A DNA stretch of 64,000 nt from Heterodera schachtii (lineage: Eukaryota; Nematoda; Chromadorea; Rhabditida; Heteroderidae), in the NCBI GenBank assembly GCA_023374025.1, contig SIJG01000030.1:336352-400351 (forward strand). Direction: 5' to 3'. Positions 10,880 to 22,517 of this stretch are shown here, in pieces (positions within the stretch are counted from its first letter, which is position 1; each line of letters starts with the position of its first letter). Position numbers and translations under genes: made by a program. The notes under the pieces are model-generated. The model was not told the origin of the DNA and searched no databases. It was given only the letters and a program-made list of their open reading frames with translations.

Positions 10880-12403
10880 TAGAGATGCGCCGTGACTGAA
10901 AAAACCCGTGAACCGTGAAACGTGACCGTGACCGTGAATTGACCCCGTGAATCGTGACCGTGACCGTGAATTGGTACCGTGAATCGTGACCGTGACCGTG
11001 ATCCAAAAAACCCGTGAAATTCACGGTTTTCGTGACCGTGACCGTGAATTTTTTTAGTTAAATTTTTCCCTGTCGGCGAATTTTTTGTTTTTGCACTGTC
11101 TTTTTTATGGTAAAATTTTCCAAAAAATTTTGGGAACAGGGTGTCTAGCAGGGACGGCGAATTTTTAAAAATTTGAGTGCAATTTGTGCACTGATTTTGT
11201 ACAAAAATGGCCAAATTTTGCGAATTTGTCTATTTTTATAAAATAATAAATTTTTGTAGTCCGGCGGTGCCGGTAGGCGCCGCCGGGGGGAAAAATCTAA
11301 AATTTGATTGCAATTTGTTAACAGATTTTGTTCGTAAAATGAGCCAAAAATGAGAAACATAAAAAATCGGTCTCGAGTCTCGGGGTCAAGTCTCGGTCTC
11401 GAGCCTCGGAAAATTTTCGGTTTTCATAGAGAAATTTGGTCATTTTTTGGGAAATTTTTGGTAAGAAACAGAGCAAAATTTTCAAAAATTTCCCCGGCGG
11501 CGCCTATCGGCACCGCCGGCCCCCTCCCTTATTCCTGAAACTTTTTTGAACAAAGTCAACTACCAATATTGTGTGAAAAACAAATAGAAAGTAGCTTTTC
11601 AAGGATAACCCCATTTAAATAAAAACCCATTAAATTTCTTTAAAACTCGCTCGAAATTAGGTTATTTTGGGAAAAGCAGTTAACAAATCCCAAAAAATTT
11701 TCAAATATTGTCCACTATAACCCTTTAATTGGGCAAATATATCTTATAGATCAAAAACAAAAAAACCATATAAAAAAGATCGGAATCGATTTTGAACGCA
11801 AAATTAAGAGAAATATGCAAATTATGGGCGTTCCGCGCGTGCCAATGGTAGTGCTGTTCGAGACCGAAAATTTTCCGAGGCTCGAGACCGAGACTTGACC
11901 CCGAGACTCGAGACCGATTTTTTATGTTTCTCATTTTTGGCTCATTTTACGAACAAAATCTGTTAACAAATTGCAATCAAATTTTAGATTTTTCCCCCCG
12001 GCGGCGCCTACCGGCACCGCCGGACTACAAAAATTTATTATTTTATAAAAATAGCAAATTCGCAAAATTTGGCCATTTTTGTACAAAATCAGTGCACAAA
12101 TTGCACTCAAATTTTTAAAAATTCGCCGTCCCTGCTAGACACCCTGTTCCCAAAATTTTTTGGAAAATTTTACCATAAAAAAGACAGTGCAAAAACAAAA
12201 AATTCGCCGACAGGGAAAAATTTAACTAAAAAAATTCACGGTCACGGTCACGAAAACCGTGAATTTCACGGGTTTTTTGGATCACGGTCACGGTCACGAT
12301 TCACGGTACCAATTCACGGTCACGGTCACGATTCACGGGGTCAATTCACGGTCACGGTCACGTTTCACGGTTCACGGGTTTTTTCAGTCACGGCGCATCT
12401 CTA
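10880..12403. mobile_element. Inner element Z: long-hairpin hAT-type element
   Basis: Inverted arms of 542 and 541 bp (10880-11421 and 11863-12403) are almost identical, differing by about one indel, around a 441-bp loop. The ends are TAGAGATGCGCC and a perfect 8-bp duplication GTAAAAAC lies at 10872-10879 and 12404-12411, typical of hAT. Inside the arms are tandem CACGGTCACGGTCACG words, a copy of the GC-rich hairpin module and TCTCGAGTCTCGGG words. The mirror-image 111-aa frames in the arms follow from the palindrome. A transcript would fold into a duplex of more than 500 bp. Confidence 0.9.
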
Positions 12404-12682
12404 GTAAAAACCCAACTCATACTAGGCCAACTCGTACTGCCCCAACTCGTACTGGTACCCCGACTCGTACTAAGATTCCCAACTCGTACTAAGTTTCCCA
12501 ACTCGTACTAAGATTCCCAACTCGTACTAAATTACCGAACTCGTATTATTTTTCCCAACTCGTACTAATTTTCCCAACCCGTACTGTGCAACAAAGAGAA
12601 ATTTTATCACAAATTTTCACTATTTTCATTGAATTACCTTAACAATTTATATTTTTCGTCTTTTTTACAAACAGATTACAAT

Positions 12683-13868
12683 ATGGCATGCTTTAGTCAA
12701 CGGATTGGCTCAAAATTAGTGATGCTTTCTGATCACACTGATAATTCAAATTTGTGCTACAAATGGACACGTGCTGGAATGGAACAGCTAACGGGGCTTC
12801 GTTATGTCTGTGCTGGGTGCCGGAAACTGCGTGATGCCAAACATGTGCCGAAAGAAACCCCATTGCCAACGCGAAAAGCAATCGGTGATCAGTGGGTGGA
12901 TGATGCACCTACGCACGCACACTTCTGTCAGACATTTGAGCGAGCGAAGGTCCAAGGCGAACAGGTTTTTTGAGTTTTTACATTTAAATTAAAAAAAAAC
13001 AAATTAGATAATTCTAAACTACAATTTTTATTTTTAAATTTTAAGAGAGGCGCAAAGTTCAGAATGAGTTAGCAATGGGCTCGCGAGAAAACGTGGCCTC
13101 AGCGAAAGTCCGCATTGATGTACGTGTCGTACCAAACTACATGAACATAAGCGAAGAAGAAAGAAACAAAATTCGCAACGAGGCATGCGGCAATGCGAAA
13201 GCAACAAAAAAAGTAAGCGTAAATATTACAACGAAAAACCATTTTACATATTAAGGCGCTTTATCGCGCGCAAACAAAGCGCTTCATGAACTTCCGCACT
13301 CTTCAAGGACTGGCAGAAATGCGCTGTGGATCACTCTCCGAGCAAGAAGCGCCGCACCGGAATCGCCATTCTACGACGAACTGCTTATGCGCTACTTGGA
13401 CGATGATCTGGCCATATTCGCGTCACCGCGACAAACCACATCAATTACTCGGTCGTTGGCTTGTGAATTTCCAGGTTAATAAGAATTTATTTCTTTCAAA
13501 TCTGACTGTTTTGCTTAGGAGGTTAATCATGCAGAAGAAGAATCAGCTGTGTCAATGCAAGAGGGATGACAGCCACCATCTCAACCGTTGGCAGTCACCG
13601 CAGAAATTGATGCCAGCATCGAGCAAAGAAGGCTGACATTTTGGCATTTTTGGACAGCGATTACGAGGATGAGCAATTTACGGAGACATTGTCGCGCTAC
13701 TATGGCCGTATTGGACATTTGATTGGGATCAATGTGCCTCCAAGATTAGAAATAGAAGAACAGATAGAGGAGGCAGCAGCAATGGAAGAAGCGGAAGCGA
13801 GTCTCAATGAGAGCGGAATTTATGTTGTGCCAAATGAAAAAACCTCGATCCTTTTTGAATTTTTTTAA
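12683..13868 (+). pseudogene. Zinc-finger-like accessory gene of element Y, frameshifted
   Basis: Exon 12683-12964 (ATG after a TTTACAAACAG acceptor), exon 13048-13212 and an exon from 13256 join in phase 0. The first encodes YKWTRAGMEQ, YVCAGCRKLRDA and THAHFC, a C-x2-C / H-x-H-x-C arrangement like the zinc-binding modules of nematode Mutator-like proteins. The second is basic and ends EEERNKIRNEACGNA. In exon 3 the frame slips near 13354 (after LSEQEAP the sense continues as ESPFYDELLMRYLDDDL) and again after 13560. The tail is acidic, with FLDSDYEDEQFTETLSRYY and EAAAMEEAEASLNE. Likely the element's own DNA-binding protein, now broken. No transposase core was seen. Confidence 0.55.
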
Positions 13869-14376
13869 TGAATTATTTTCATTTTACCGAATTTTGTGCA
13901 TTTTTTATTTTTTGCTAAATTTTATCATTTCTTTGATTTTCGTGCATTTTTGTGATTTTAAAAAAATTTGAGCGATTTTTTGTTGTTCTTTTTTCCGTTT
14001 TTTGTTGCACAGTACGAGTTGGGAATCTTAGTACGAGTTGGGAAACTTAGTACGAGTTGGGAATTTTAGTACGAGTCGGGGTACCAGTACGAGTTGGGGC
14101 AGTACGAGTTGGCCTAGTACGAGTTGGGTGTCGTCCGGGGGACATTATGACGCTGGGACATTATGACGCTGGGACATTTCGACGCTGGGACATTATGACG
14201 CTGGGACATTATGACGCAGGGACATTATGACGCTGGGACATTATGACGCAGGGACATTATGACGCTGGGACATTTTGACGGGCAGCGCCTAAATTCACTG
14301 TGTCGCCGAATCTTCCAGAAGCGCGCGCTTTTTTGGCGCCAATATTTGTTTACTCTTGCGCTATTTAATTCATTAG

Positions 14377-16556
14377 AATTTCCTAATTATAAATTTATTT
14401 AATAATTTGCTATCAATTATGCTAATCAGAACCCTCCATTCCCATTGCAACATTCTGATCGCTTTGTCCGCTTTCTCCGACATTTTTCTGATCGGCGGAT
14501 TGTGTGTTAAATTTTTCATCTTTCTTTTCGGCATCAATTACATCACACTTGAGCATTGCTATTACATTCAATTCGTTAGCTTATCCGCAAGCACTTTCGC
14601 GTTGACGATGCAATTGTGCATCGGATTAGACCGATTAGCCGGCGTTGCGTTTCCAATTTGGTAACATATAAAATAGTTAAACTCCGATGGGGGGCGGGAT
14701 TGTCGGAGATTTAAGCATTTAAAGGAATCGGGTTGGCCGATGGACAAAAAAAGTGCAAAAATCAATTATCTGACTTTTCCTATGATTAGTTTAATTTAAT
14801 TTTTAAATATTTATGAAAAGTTTCAATCCCATTTTAAAAAATGAATCCAAATTATGAAAAAATGAAATTTTAAAAAGCTAGCCTAGGCCTTTTAGCTGGA
14901 TTTGAAGCGGATACATTCCCATGTAAATATTTCCATATTTTTCTAAAATTTGAGTGCATTATTTACTTTAAAATATTTAAATAGGTATGCAAATTAATCT
15001 GGCTAATGATCTTATTCAATATTATGTAAATTTTAATTATTTTTTATTCGAAAATTCCTAAATAACTTTTATAAGAATATGTATTTAAGCATTAATTTAA
15101 TTAATTTTAAACATATAATAAATAAAAAAAATCAAATTAAATGACAATGCTTTGTTGATAAAAAAGCATAGGAAAAGTGAGAGAATTGGTTTTTTGCACA
15201 TTTTTTTGTCTATCACCACGATTTGCACTTTTTTCCCTTGACATAGCACTAAAGGAATCAAAGAATGACTATATTTGCAGGTACAAAATAAATGGCAAAT
15301 ACACCGTTTTCAAAATTTTGATCGGAATTTGTCTGATCAAAGTGATCGTTGACAAATGCGTCCAGTTTTACGCGAATTCAAAACATTGGGAAACGTTTGT
15401 CAAAATTGGTTTTTCATTTTCAATTATTATTTGTTATTTTAGATTGGTCAGATGTGAGCTTGCTGATCCGGCAAATCAGCCGGAAATCATTAATTACACA
15501 CGGAACAACACAATGGTTATCAATGTTGCCGAATTGTTATGTTACGTAATGATTTGGCTGATCACATGGTGCCGAGATGCACAGAGTCAGTCATCAGTCA
15601 AACAATAATTACTATGGTTATATAAACTGTATGCTTTTGCGTATTTTTCTGCGCATATGCTATGAAGAAAGGGGCTCAAAAATAGCAATTCCACATTAAA
15701 ATAAAACTGAAACTTTTGAAAAAGATTTTTCATATAAAAATGTGATTTTGTTTTGGTATATAATAAAAAGTTTAAAAAATTCGAAATTGCATAAAAATTT
15801 TGAAAATCAAATTAATTTTTATTTGTCTAAAAACGCTCCTTATTAGTCATTGTTTTATTGTGTTTAAAGTCAATTCTAAATTTTTACACATCTTTGGCAT
15901 TTTTTGAGAGTTAAAAGCCATTTTTTGCAGGTTTAAGGCATATTTTAGTGCATGCATTGGATATTTTTCGGGGTTTTAGGCATAGGCATATTTGAGGGAT
16001 TTTTAGTGCATATTTTATGCGTATATTTGGCATTCTTTATTACATACAATTTATAATTTCCTAAAAATTACGCATGAATTGTGCAATTTCAGTTTTCTCT
16101 GAAGACCATGGCAAAAGGCTGCTCCTTTCGCTCAGTCTGATCATGGCGATTAATGTGTTCTTCTACATCGGAGTTAGATATTTTTTAAAATTTATTTAAA
16201 ATAGCTTTGTTTGCTAAGAATGGCATTTTGGTCATGTTCATTTTGGCATTTGGATGGATCAGTTTGAGTGCATTTACGACCACTCACATTTATGTTCCCA
16301 TCTGCTTCATCTTATTTTCAATAGGCCATTGCAGCAGTGCGCCAATCCTTTTCATTTGCAGGCAATTCACAATATTTAAAGTTGACAAACTGATTTCAAA
16401 AATTACTAATTTAAATACTAATTGTCCAAATTAAGCTTGGAATATCGTTGCGCATTCCGTGCCACCTTTTGGCCAAGGAATGTGGTGACAACAGTCCAAC
16501 ACATTTCGCAACGCCAGAACATTGTGACGAACATTCGCAGTGTGGCCAACTCTTAG
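14377..16556 (+). CDS. Nematode serpentine chemoreceptor-like GPCR (Srsx type), first exon missing
   Basis: Five exons are mutually in phase: 14377-14660, 15281-15585, 16093-16172, 16219-16361, 16436-16556, encoding 310 aa to TAG 16554-16556. Seen: end of TM1, then HSHCNILIALSAFSDIFLIGG (TM2), LTMQLCIGLDRLAGVAFPIW (TM3 with the DRL / FP motif), WYKINGKYTVFKI (TM4), a TM5 region, KRLLLSLSLIMAINVFFY (TM6), APILFIC (TM7) and the cytoplasmic LEYRCAFRATFWP. The DRL..FPIWY signature and C-terminal S-L-E-Y-R fit Srsx receptors, presumed chemosensory and in the plasma membrane. The last intron is GC-AG (CAG|GCAATT). The exon for the N-terminus and first half of TM1 should lie upstream; the 4.6-kb nested transposon X/Y/Z ends only 90 bp before exon 2, so intron 1 is very long or exon 1 has been lost. 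I could not find it up to 7 kb. Confidence 0.78.
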
Positions 16557-18102
16557 CGACAACAATTGTCCTATTTTTTTCTCAAATTCAATCGAACCAA
16601 ATTTTGTTGTTATTATAAAAATTTAAATGTTTTATTTGCATTTGCTTAGAAAAAAAAACAAAAACAAAATTTTAAGGCACAGAAATATTTTTATTTAAAT
16701 TATCTTTATAAATGCAAAGCTTTCAAAATGAATTTTGCGGTGCACCCCAAAACATCGTCGGAAGACTTTTTGAACCATAACTTTGTTCATTGTTTAATCA
16801 AATTAAGCATTATTGGGTTGTTCGGTAGCTCTGTGTGTTTATGATTAATTTGCAAAATTTCAAAAATTTTCGTTAAATTTCCAAAAAGTTATGGTCCAAA
16901 GATTGGTCGACGACGTTTTTTTTTGTCCTACTCCGATAATTTTGCCCTTTTAATTTTACTGTTTTATTTCTTTTCCCTAATTTTTTGTGTAAATACATAT
17001 TAGTGGCCTATAATAATTCAAATTTAAAATTAAGAAAAGAATGATTAGTTAGACCTCGCATTTTGAGGCATATGACTTTTTTTCTGCGCATTAGTTCCGA
17101 TATATTAAGCATAAATTAAGAATTTTCCACATGGTTTGGTGCTTCTACGTTGACCCTTTATTATGCCTTTTTTCATGCCTTTTGCGGAATTTTCGTACTT
17201 TTTCAATTTTTTCTTGCCTTTTATAGTACCTTTTTCGTTTTGGTGCTTTTATTGCAAGCTCTAATAAGCTAAGCTAAAATTCATAAATAAAATTGCATCA
17301 AATTAAAATTAACAAATAAAAATAAAGGAAATTTAAATAGTTGATTAGAGCATTTGTAAGAACAAGGTTTTTGCTTAAACAAAAATTATAAGAAAACAAT
17401 AGGAATTTTCTTATTATTTAAAAAAAAAATATTATTTCCATTTTTTGTTTTCTTTCAATGCTCACCGATCCCTTTTATTATTTATATATTTTTATCTTTG
17501 TGAGAAAACAATTTTTGCTTAATTCAAATTACGCGAAATCATTTGCTGTTCTCATATATTTTTTAGGTCATCATTTTGCCGTATTTTTTTTATTGCCCTC
17601 CCCATAATTTAATTTATGTATAATTAACCATCAAATAGTACATAAATTGTTCATTAAATTTTTCCATAGAACGCAGAGATTTTATTTTTCAACACTCGAA
17701 TTCATACACTAATAAGTTGGGCCAGGATTTGTATGGATTTTGTCCATATTTCCATTTTTACATCCATATTTCGGCATTTTCACTAAAAACTCGAAAAAGG
17801 CACGCCTAAAGATGGAAAATTTTTGGAAAATACTCTCTTAAAACCGAAAACTTTTGGAAAAAAGTGCAAAAAATTTTTCTTGAGCAAATTTCGTGTAAAA
17901 ATTAATTTTTAGCAAATTTTTTTCTAGGTTAATATTTTTCAGTAAATAATGAATTTCATATTCTCAGTTTTGTTTCCAAATTAACAAAAAAAGCAAAATA
18001 TAGTCAAAAAATTTTTGAATTTTCTTCTTTTTGTTTGATTTCGGTACCGGGATTCGAAGTTTGTCAAAATAATGTCAAATTACCCTTTTTAAGATTGTTC
18101 AG
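16557..18102. other. AT-rich intergenic region with repeat remnants
   Basis: 16760-16920 is an imperfect palindrome (AACCATAACTTTGTTCATTG / AAAAAGTTATGGTCCAAAG). 17040-17260 has GAGGCATATGAC and TTCTGCGCATTAGTT, also found near 47.8 kb, then CCTTTTATAGTACC words. 17700-17830 is the reverse relative of the repeat in the first GNAT intron. No supported gene. Confidence 0.5.
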
Positions 18103-18254
18103 GCGCATGAAGTGATTTTGAACTATGCTTCCGACGTTTTTGAAGCAATGTTCCGTTTTGTAAAGAAAGAAAGGGCGGAGAATGGTAAAAAATGAACACG
18201 GCTTAACATAATTTATCCATTAATTTACCTGAATTTTTTAAATAATTATCTTCT

Positions 18255-18495
18255 ATTTCACTTATTAAAATTTTAATTAGACTCTGATAATTATCCTAAT
18301 TAATTTTCAATTAGTGTCTATTAATTGCACTAATTAAATTTTTAATTAGATTCTGATAATTACCCTAATGAATTTTCAATTAGTCTATTAATTGCACTTA
18401 TTAATTTTTAACTAACTCCTGATAATTACTCTAATTAATTTTCAATTAGTCTCTCCTATTGCACTAATTAAATTTTAAATTAACCCTAATTAATC
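18255..18495. repeat. Minisatellite, about 70-bp units
   Basis: About four imperfect copies of a unit reading TAATTAGACTCTGATAATTA then CCTAATTAATTTTCAATTAG and a TTAATTGCACT spacer. The last partial unit continues on the far side of the foldback element (19610-19650), so the element inserted into the array. Confidence 0.75.
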
Positions 18496-18505
18496 ACCCC
18501 GAATT

Positions 18506-19601
18506 GATTGGCCGACATTTGCGGCGCTGACATTTGCGGCGCTGACACTTGCGGCGCAGACATTTGCGGCGCCCAGTCAAAGCGACACTTGCGGCGCAGA
18601 CACTTGCGGCGAGGACATTTGCGGCGCCGACATTTGCGGCGCAGACACTTGCGGCGCCCAGTCAAAATGACATTTGCGGCGCAGAATTAAATGACCCCAA
18701 AAATTTGAACAATTTATTTAAGTTAACAGATTGTTATTTTAAATAGTTTAATATTTAACAATGACACATTAACAAGAATTCTTCAACCTAATCCAAGGTT
18801 TCTATATGTCCTTATTTCTAAGAAATGTTCTGATTTGGGGGTAGTGCCTTATTTTCATCTAAAAGAGGGAAATTTCTGAAAAATTTGGTTAATTCCTAAC
18901 AAAATTCATTAGAAATTCTTAAGATTTTCCCCCGGCGGCGCCTGTCGGAACCGCCGGACCTTCTCCCCCCGTCCAGTTCCCAAAAGTTTTTTGAGTGCCT
19001 CAAAAAATGTTAAAAATCTGGTTTTTGATCCCGAATGCACTGAAATTTACGATTTGCTTATTTCCTACCCAAAATTGTTAAAATCGATAATGAGACGTAA
19101 AATATAATATATAATATTTTAAAACACTTTTGATCGAATTGTTGAAAGGCCTCGCTTAAAAAATATCTGCGAAATGATGAAGCGATCCGTCGATTAGTCA
19201 TCAATTTTGACAATAAGGAAAAAAACGATAATGATATAATTAATCACATTCGTACATTGCAGTACCGCCTAGGGATGAAAGGCTTTGAAGAAATGGATTG
19301 AAAGTGTGATTAAACAAATGTTTTTTTAATCAAAAATATAGTTTAAATAATTTTTGGGGTCATTTAATTCTGCGCCGCAAATGTCATTTTGACTGGGCGC
19401 CGCAAGTGTCTGCGCCGCAAGTGTCGCTTTGACTGGGCGCCGCATCTGTCGGCGCCGCAAGTGTCGTCGCCGCAAGTGTCGGCGCCGCAAGTGTCACGCC
19501 GCAAATGTCAGCGCCGCAAGTGTCGCTTTGGCTGGGCGCCGCAAATGTCTGCGCCGCAAGTGTCAGCGCCGCAAATGTCAGCGCCGCAAATGTCGCATCA
19601 C
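18506..19601. mobile_element. Foldback element with tandem-word TIRs (word GACATTTGCGGCGC)
   Basis: The left end has about nine GACATTTGCGGCGC / GACACTTGCGGCGC words, the right end about ten in inverse orientation, separated in places by CCAGTCAAA. A perfect 9-bp duplication CCCCGAATT lies at 18497-18505 and 19602-19610. The interior holds a copy of the GC-rich hairpin module (18931-18959) and AT-rich DNA. The Ala/Arg-rich open frames across the ends are artefacts of the repeat. Mutator-like by duplication length. Confidence 0.85.
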
Positions 19602-21359
19602 CCCCGAATTAATGCTCAATTTGTCTCTGATCCAAAAATTTTTCAATTAGCTTCTGCTAATTGCCCTGCTGTTGTTGAGATCCCCGATGTTGAAGTAGCA
19701 GCGTTTAAAGTGATGTTGAGCTTCATTTATACGGAAGAGTTGAGCGAATTGAACGGAGACAATGCAATGGCAGTGCTTTATGCCGGTGAATTTAATTTGT
19801 GGCAAAATTAAAGATAATTAATTAATTACAAAATCCCTGGCCTGGTCGACGCAACATTACAAATTCCCTTTTCGCAATTAAGCAATGTCTTCTTTGCATA
19901 TGTCCATGCTCAGCTTTTCGACTTGGAAGTGAGAAATAAATTGCTTATTTAGGCTGAAACAATATTTTTTTTTACAATATTTAATTAATGGGATTCGAAG
20001 TTGTATACACGAAAAACCCTCAAATAAGAGCCCAATCATCTGAAAAAAGCCCAAATATGCGTTAAAACTGTTAAAAATGGATTTTAATCCGTCAAAAAAA
20101 TGGAGGCCGATCATTTCGTCACTGAGGATTACTTTTTAAAGCGTTTTAGATAAATATTGGAAATTCTTGTTTTATTTATATAAGTTTTATATACTTCCCA
20201 TTGGCTTTCTCGCAACTTGCAGACTTAAGTTCCCATTTTATTTTTAAAATTCACCAATTGGATTCAACTTCGACAAAAGACCAGGGATCGGATGCATTCA
20301 TCAATAAATTTGTTAAAAGGGATGCTCAAAGTATCAGAGCGATCTTTAAAACCATATAAACTTATTTTTTGACTTTTTAAAGTCTCAAAAATTTTTTCGA
20401 AAAAGGGGCTTCCACCGGTGTTATTCTTACCCAGAATAATTTTTAGAGAATTTTAAACCATTTTATACTTTCATAAGATAATTTAATTAAAATTAGCCAA
20501 TATTTTTTAAAAATTATGTCTCAGTGACGAAACGAGCAGTGACGAAATGATAGGTAACGCACAAAAATGCCAAATGTGTGTAAATATACAGAATTGACTT
20601 TAAAACACCAAGACAATGGCTTAGATCCTTAGGGTTATATTTTCGCTTTTTTTTAATTTTTATTAAGAAAATTTCCTCAAAAGGCTTTAAATATGCTCTA
20701 AAAATTTAAAAATATGCATTTATCTCGAAAACTCCCCAAAATATGCATTTATATGGACTAAAAAAATTCACAAAATCAAAAAAAAAAACGTAGAAATGTT
20801 GTCTTTGAGCCCCTTTCTTCATAGCATTTGCGCAGAAAAAATATTCAAATAATAATAATTAAAGATTTTCCATACTTATAGGACTATGCCAACAATTGTT
20901 TGGCTTACATTGATGAGAATGCGCACATTTTGTTCAAATCGGACGCATTTTTGCAAATTGATCAGAATTTGTTGTGCGAAATTTTAGCACATGATCAATT
21001 GCACAACGGTGGAGAAATTTCGATTTGGAAAGCAGTAATTTTAGTTCAAAAATTAAAAATTCTAATTAATTCATTTGATTATTTCCCATTATTTAAATTG
21101 TTTTTTTTTTCGTCACTCCGTTGGGCTGACACCAAATGCCGTCAAAATGGCATTGAATGCTCCTCAGAGAATCGTCGTGCCGTGCTTGGTCCGGCACTGT
21201 TCAAAATTCGCTTCCCACTCTTTTCACAAATGGAATTTTTTGAGAAAATCGGTAAAAGCGGATTTATTAAAGAATTTATTTATTTAACCTTACAAAGAAA
21301 TGAAAATTTTAAGATTCTGGCCTTTGACAGGAAAACAATTTGAATATTTTTTTTCCTTG

Positions 21360-22397
21360 CAATTTTTTAAAAAAATTTAAATTTATCAAATGAAAAGGTA
21401 TTATGAATTTAGTCAAAAAAAGGGCATTAAAATCAAATAAAAATTTTTTGACCTAACTTCGCTCAAAAGCAACCAAATTTATAAATTCTTCAAATCATTC
21501 ATAGCCATAAGTGTTTTTTATTAGCCTGCAAAATTTCAAAAAGCCTCGTTAAGTGTTTCAAGAAAATTATGATCCAAAATGTTCAAAAAAAGGTTGCTTT
21601 TGAGTTATTCTAGCCATAATTTATTGAAATTTAAACGATTTTTCTATGACCAATAAAGAACACATAGGACTATCGAATTAAATCAAATATTTTTAAAATT
21701 TGTTTTGGGTTTATCAATTTTCCTCGGCGGTGCCTATCAAAAACCTCTAATTTTTCTCAAAAAATTGACCTCGAAATCGCAAAATTTGGCCATTTTTGAT
21801 GAAATACTAGGCCGTTTCCTAAATTCCACAAGGGATTCGAAAACAAAAAATGTCACACATATAAATTCATAACATGGCTTAAATTATGATATCATTCAAT
21901 AGCTTTAAGCGTGTTCTTTATCAGCATATTATATTTTTAATTTTTTTTACTAAAGTATAAAAAAGGTATTGTCTTAATAAATTAAAAAAAACCGTGGGTC
22001 AGACAGATTCTTTTGGCCATAACTTTTTTGTAATTTTATAAAGCATTTTTGAAAATTAATACTCTGATCGAGAACACCTAGATCAATCGAATGATACCAC
22101 AAAAATTAATTTGGTTGGATTGAGCGGTGCTAGGTCGTTTCTTAAAAACCGCCACTCTTGGCGGAATTTAGGAAACGTCACAGCACAATTGTCCACAATT
22201 TCGTTAAGAATAAATCGGCATAAAATGCCATAAAACCAAAAAATGCTTTGAATAAAAATAATTCTTTTTTTTCGAATTTCTAAAACCAATTTTGGGCCAA
22301 GTGAAACTGGCTGGACCTATAAATTTTTTAAAAAATATTGATTTTTTTCGTAGTTTTTTTTAACAAAAAATTGTTTTTTTTTATCAAAATAATTAAG
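21360..22397. repeat. Intronic repeats in the BTB remnant
   Basis: Several short inverted segments (CTTCGCTCAAAAGCAACC / GGTTGCTTTTGAG at about 21465-21605), a degraded hairpin module near 21722 (CGGCGGTGCCTATC) and a CGAATGATACCAC motif at 22089 belonging to the dispersed palindrome family. The exons expected for a MATH domain are not present here. Confidence 0.45.
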
Positions 22398-22517
22398 GAA
22401 TGGCTTGGCACGGAGATTGGATGGTATGACAAGGAGGAGGACAAAGTGACGTTGGCCATTGACATTTATGTGGACGATGAAGAAAGGGAGAAGCCATTTG
22501 GCTCAATTTACGGATAA

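Larger units (their letters stand above)
10871..14136. mobile_element. Middle element Y: Mutator-like foldback (word CCAACTCGTACT)
   Basis: Y is inserted in the right TIR of X with a perfect 9-bp duplication GGGGGACAT at 10862-10870 and 14137-14145. Its left TIR (12405-12590 after removing element Z) is a run of about ten CCAACTCGTACT words; the right TIR (14010-14130) is the inverse. The last GG / CC bases and the order of spacers (TAGGCC, GCCCC, GGTACCCCG) match between ends. It carries its own plus-strand gene at 12683-13868. Isolated words of this type also occur at about 34536. Confidence 0.82.
9659..14287. mobile_element. Outer element X: Mutator-like foldback (word AATGTCCCAGCGTCAT)
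   Basis: The left TIR (about 9666-9800) has five tandem AATGTCCCAGCGTC words followed by CCCAAGCCAAAATGAGTC. Its inverse is split into 10815-10870 and 14137-14287 by the insertion of element Y. A perfect 9-bp duplication CCTAAATTC lies at 9650-9658 and 14288-14296. X carries a minus-strand FLYWCH-type gene fragment (9960-10755), a domain often encoded by Mutator-like elements. No DDE transposase is visible. It sits just upstream of the GPCR exons. Confidence 0.82.
18103..22517 (+). pseudogene. BTB-BACK (possibly BTB-BACK-MATH) gene, decayed
   Basis: Recognisable exons: 18103-18184 (AHEVILNYASDVFEAMF, BTB), 19651-19785 (VEIPDVEVAAFKVMLSFIYT, in phase with the first), about 19834-19928 (IPGLVDATLQIPFSQLSNVF), 20882-21034 (DYANNCLAYIDENAHILF, BACK), 21113-21250 (LRWADTKCRQNGIECSSENR and LGPALFKIRFPLFSQMEFF). 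A last piece at about 22398-22517 reads EIGWYDKEEDKVTLAIDIYV then stop, like the end of a MATH domain. BTB-BACK proteins are typically cullin-3 adaptors. Damage: the acceptor before exon 3 is CAA and the one before exon 5 is CG instead of AG; the BTB N-terminus and most of the MATH domain are absent. Intron 4 (78 bp) is open and in frame, so retention would add 26 residues. A foldback element sits in intron 1. Most likely a pseudogene. Confidence 0.72.

Noticed and set aside
10879..12404. Two identical 111-aa open frames on opposite strands
   Set aside because: They are the same arm of an inverted repeat read twice; the protein is mostly translated ACGGTC words.
15002..15040. An additional GPCR exon (KLIWLMILFNIM frame)
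   Set aside because: Using it forces a stop or frameshift after exon 14377-14660, whereas splicing directly to 15281 keeps phase and gives the expected PIWYKI..KY sequence.
18506..19601. Word arrays resembling a CRISPR array or a repeat protein
   Set aside because: Repeats are contiguous or separated by fixed spacers, are inverted between the two ends, and are bounded by a 9-bp duplication in a eukaryotic intron. The Ala/Arg-rich frames are simply the GCGGCG repeat translated.
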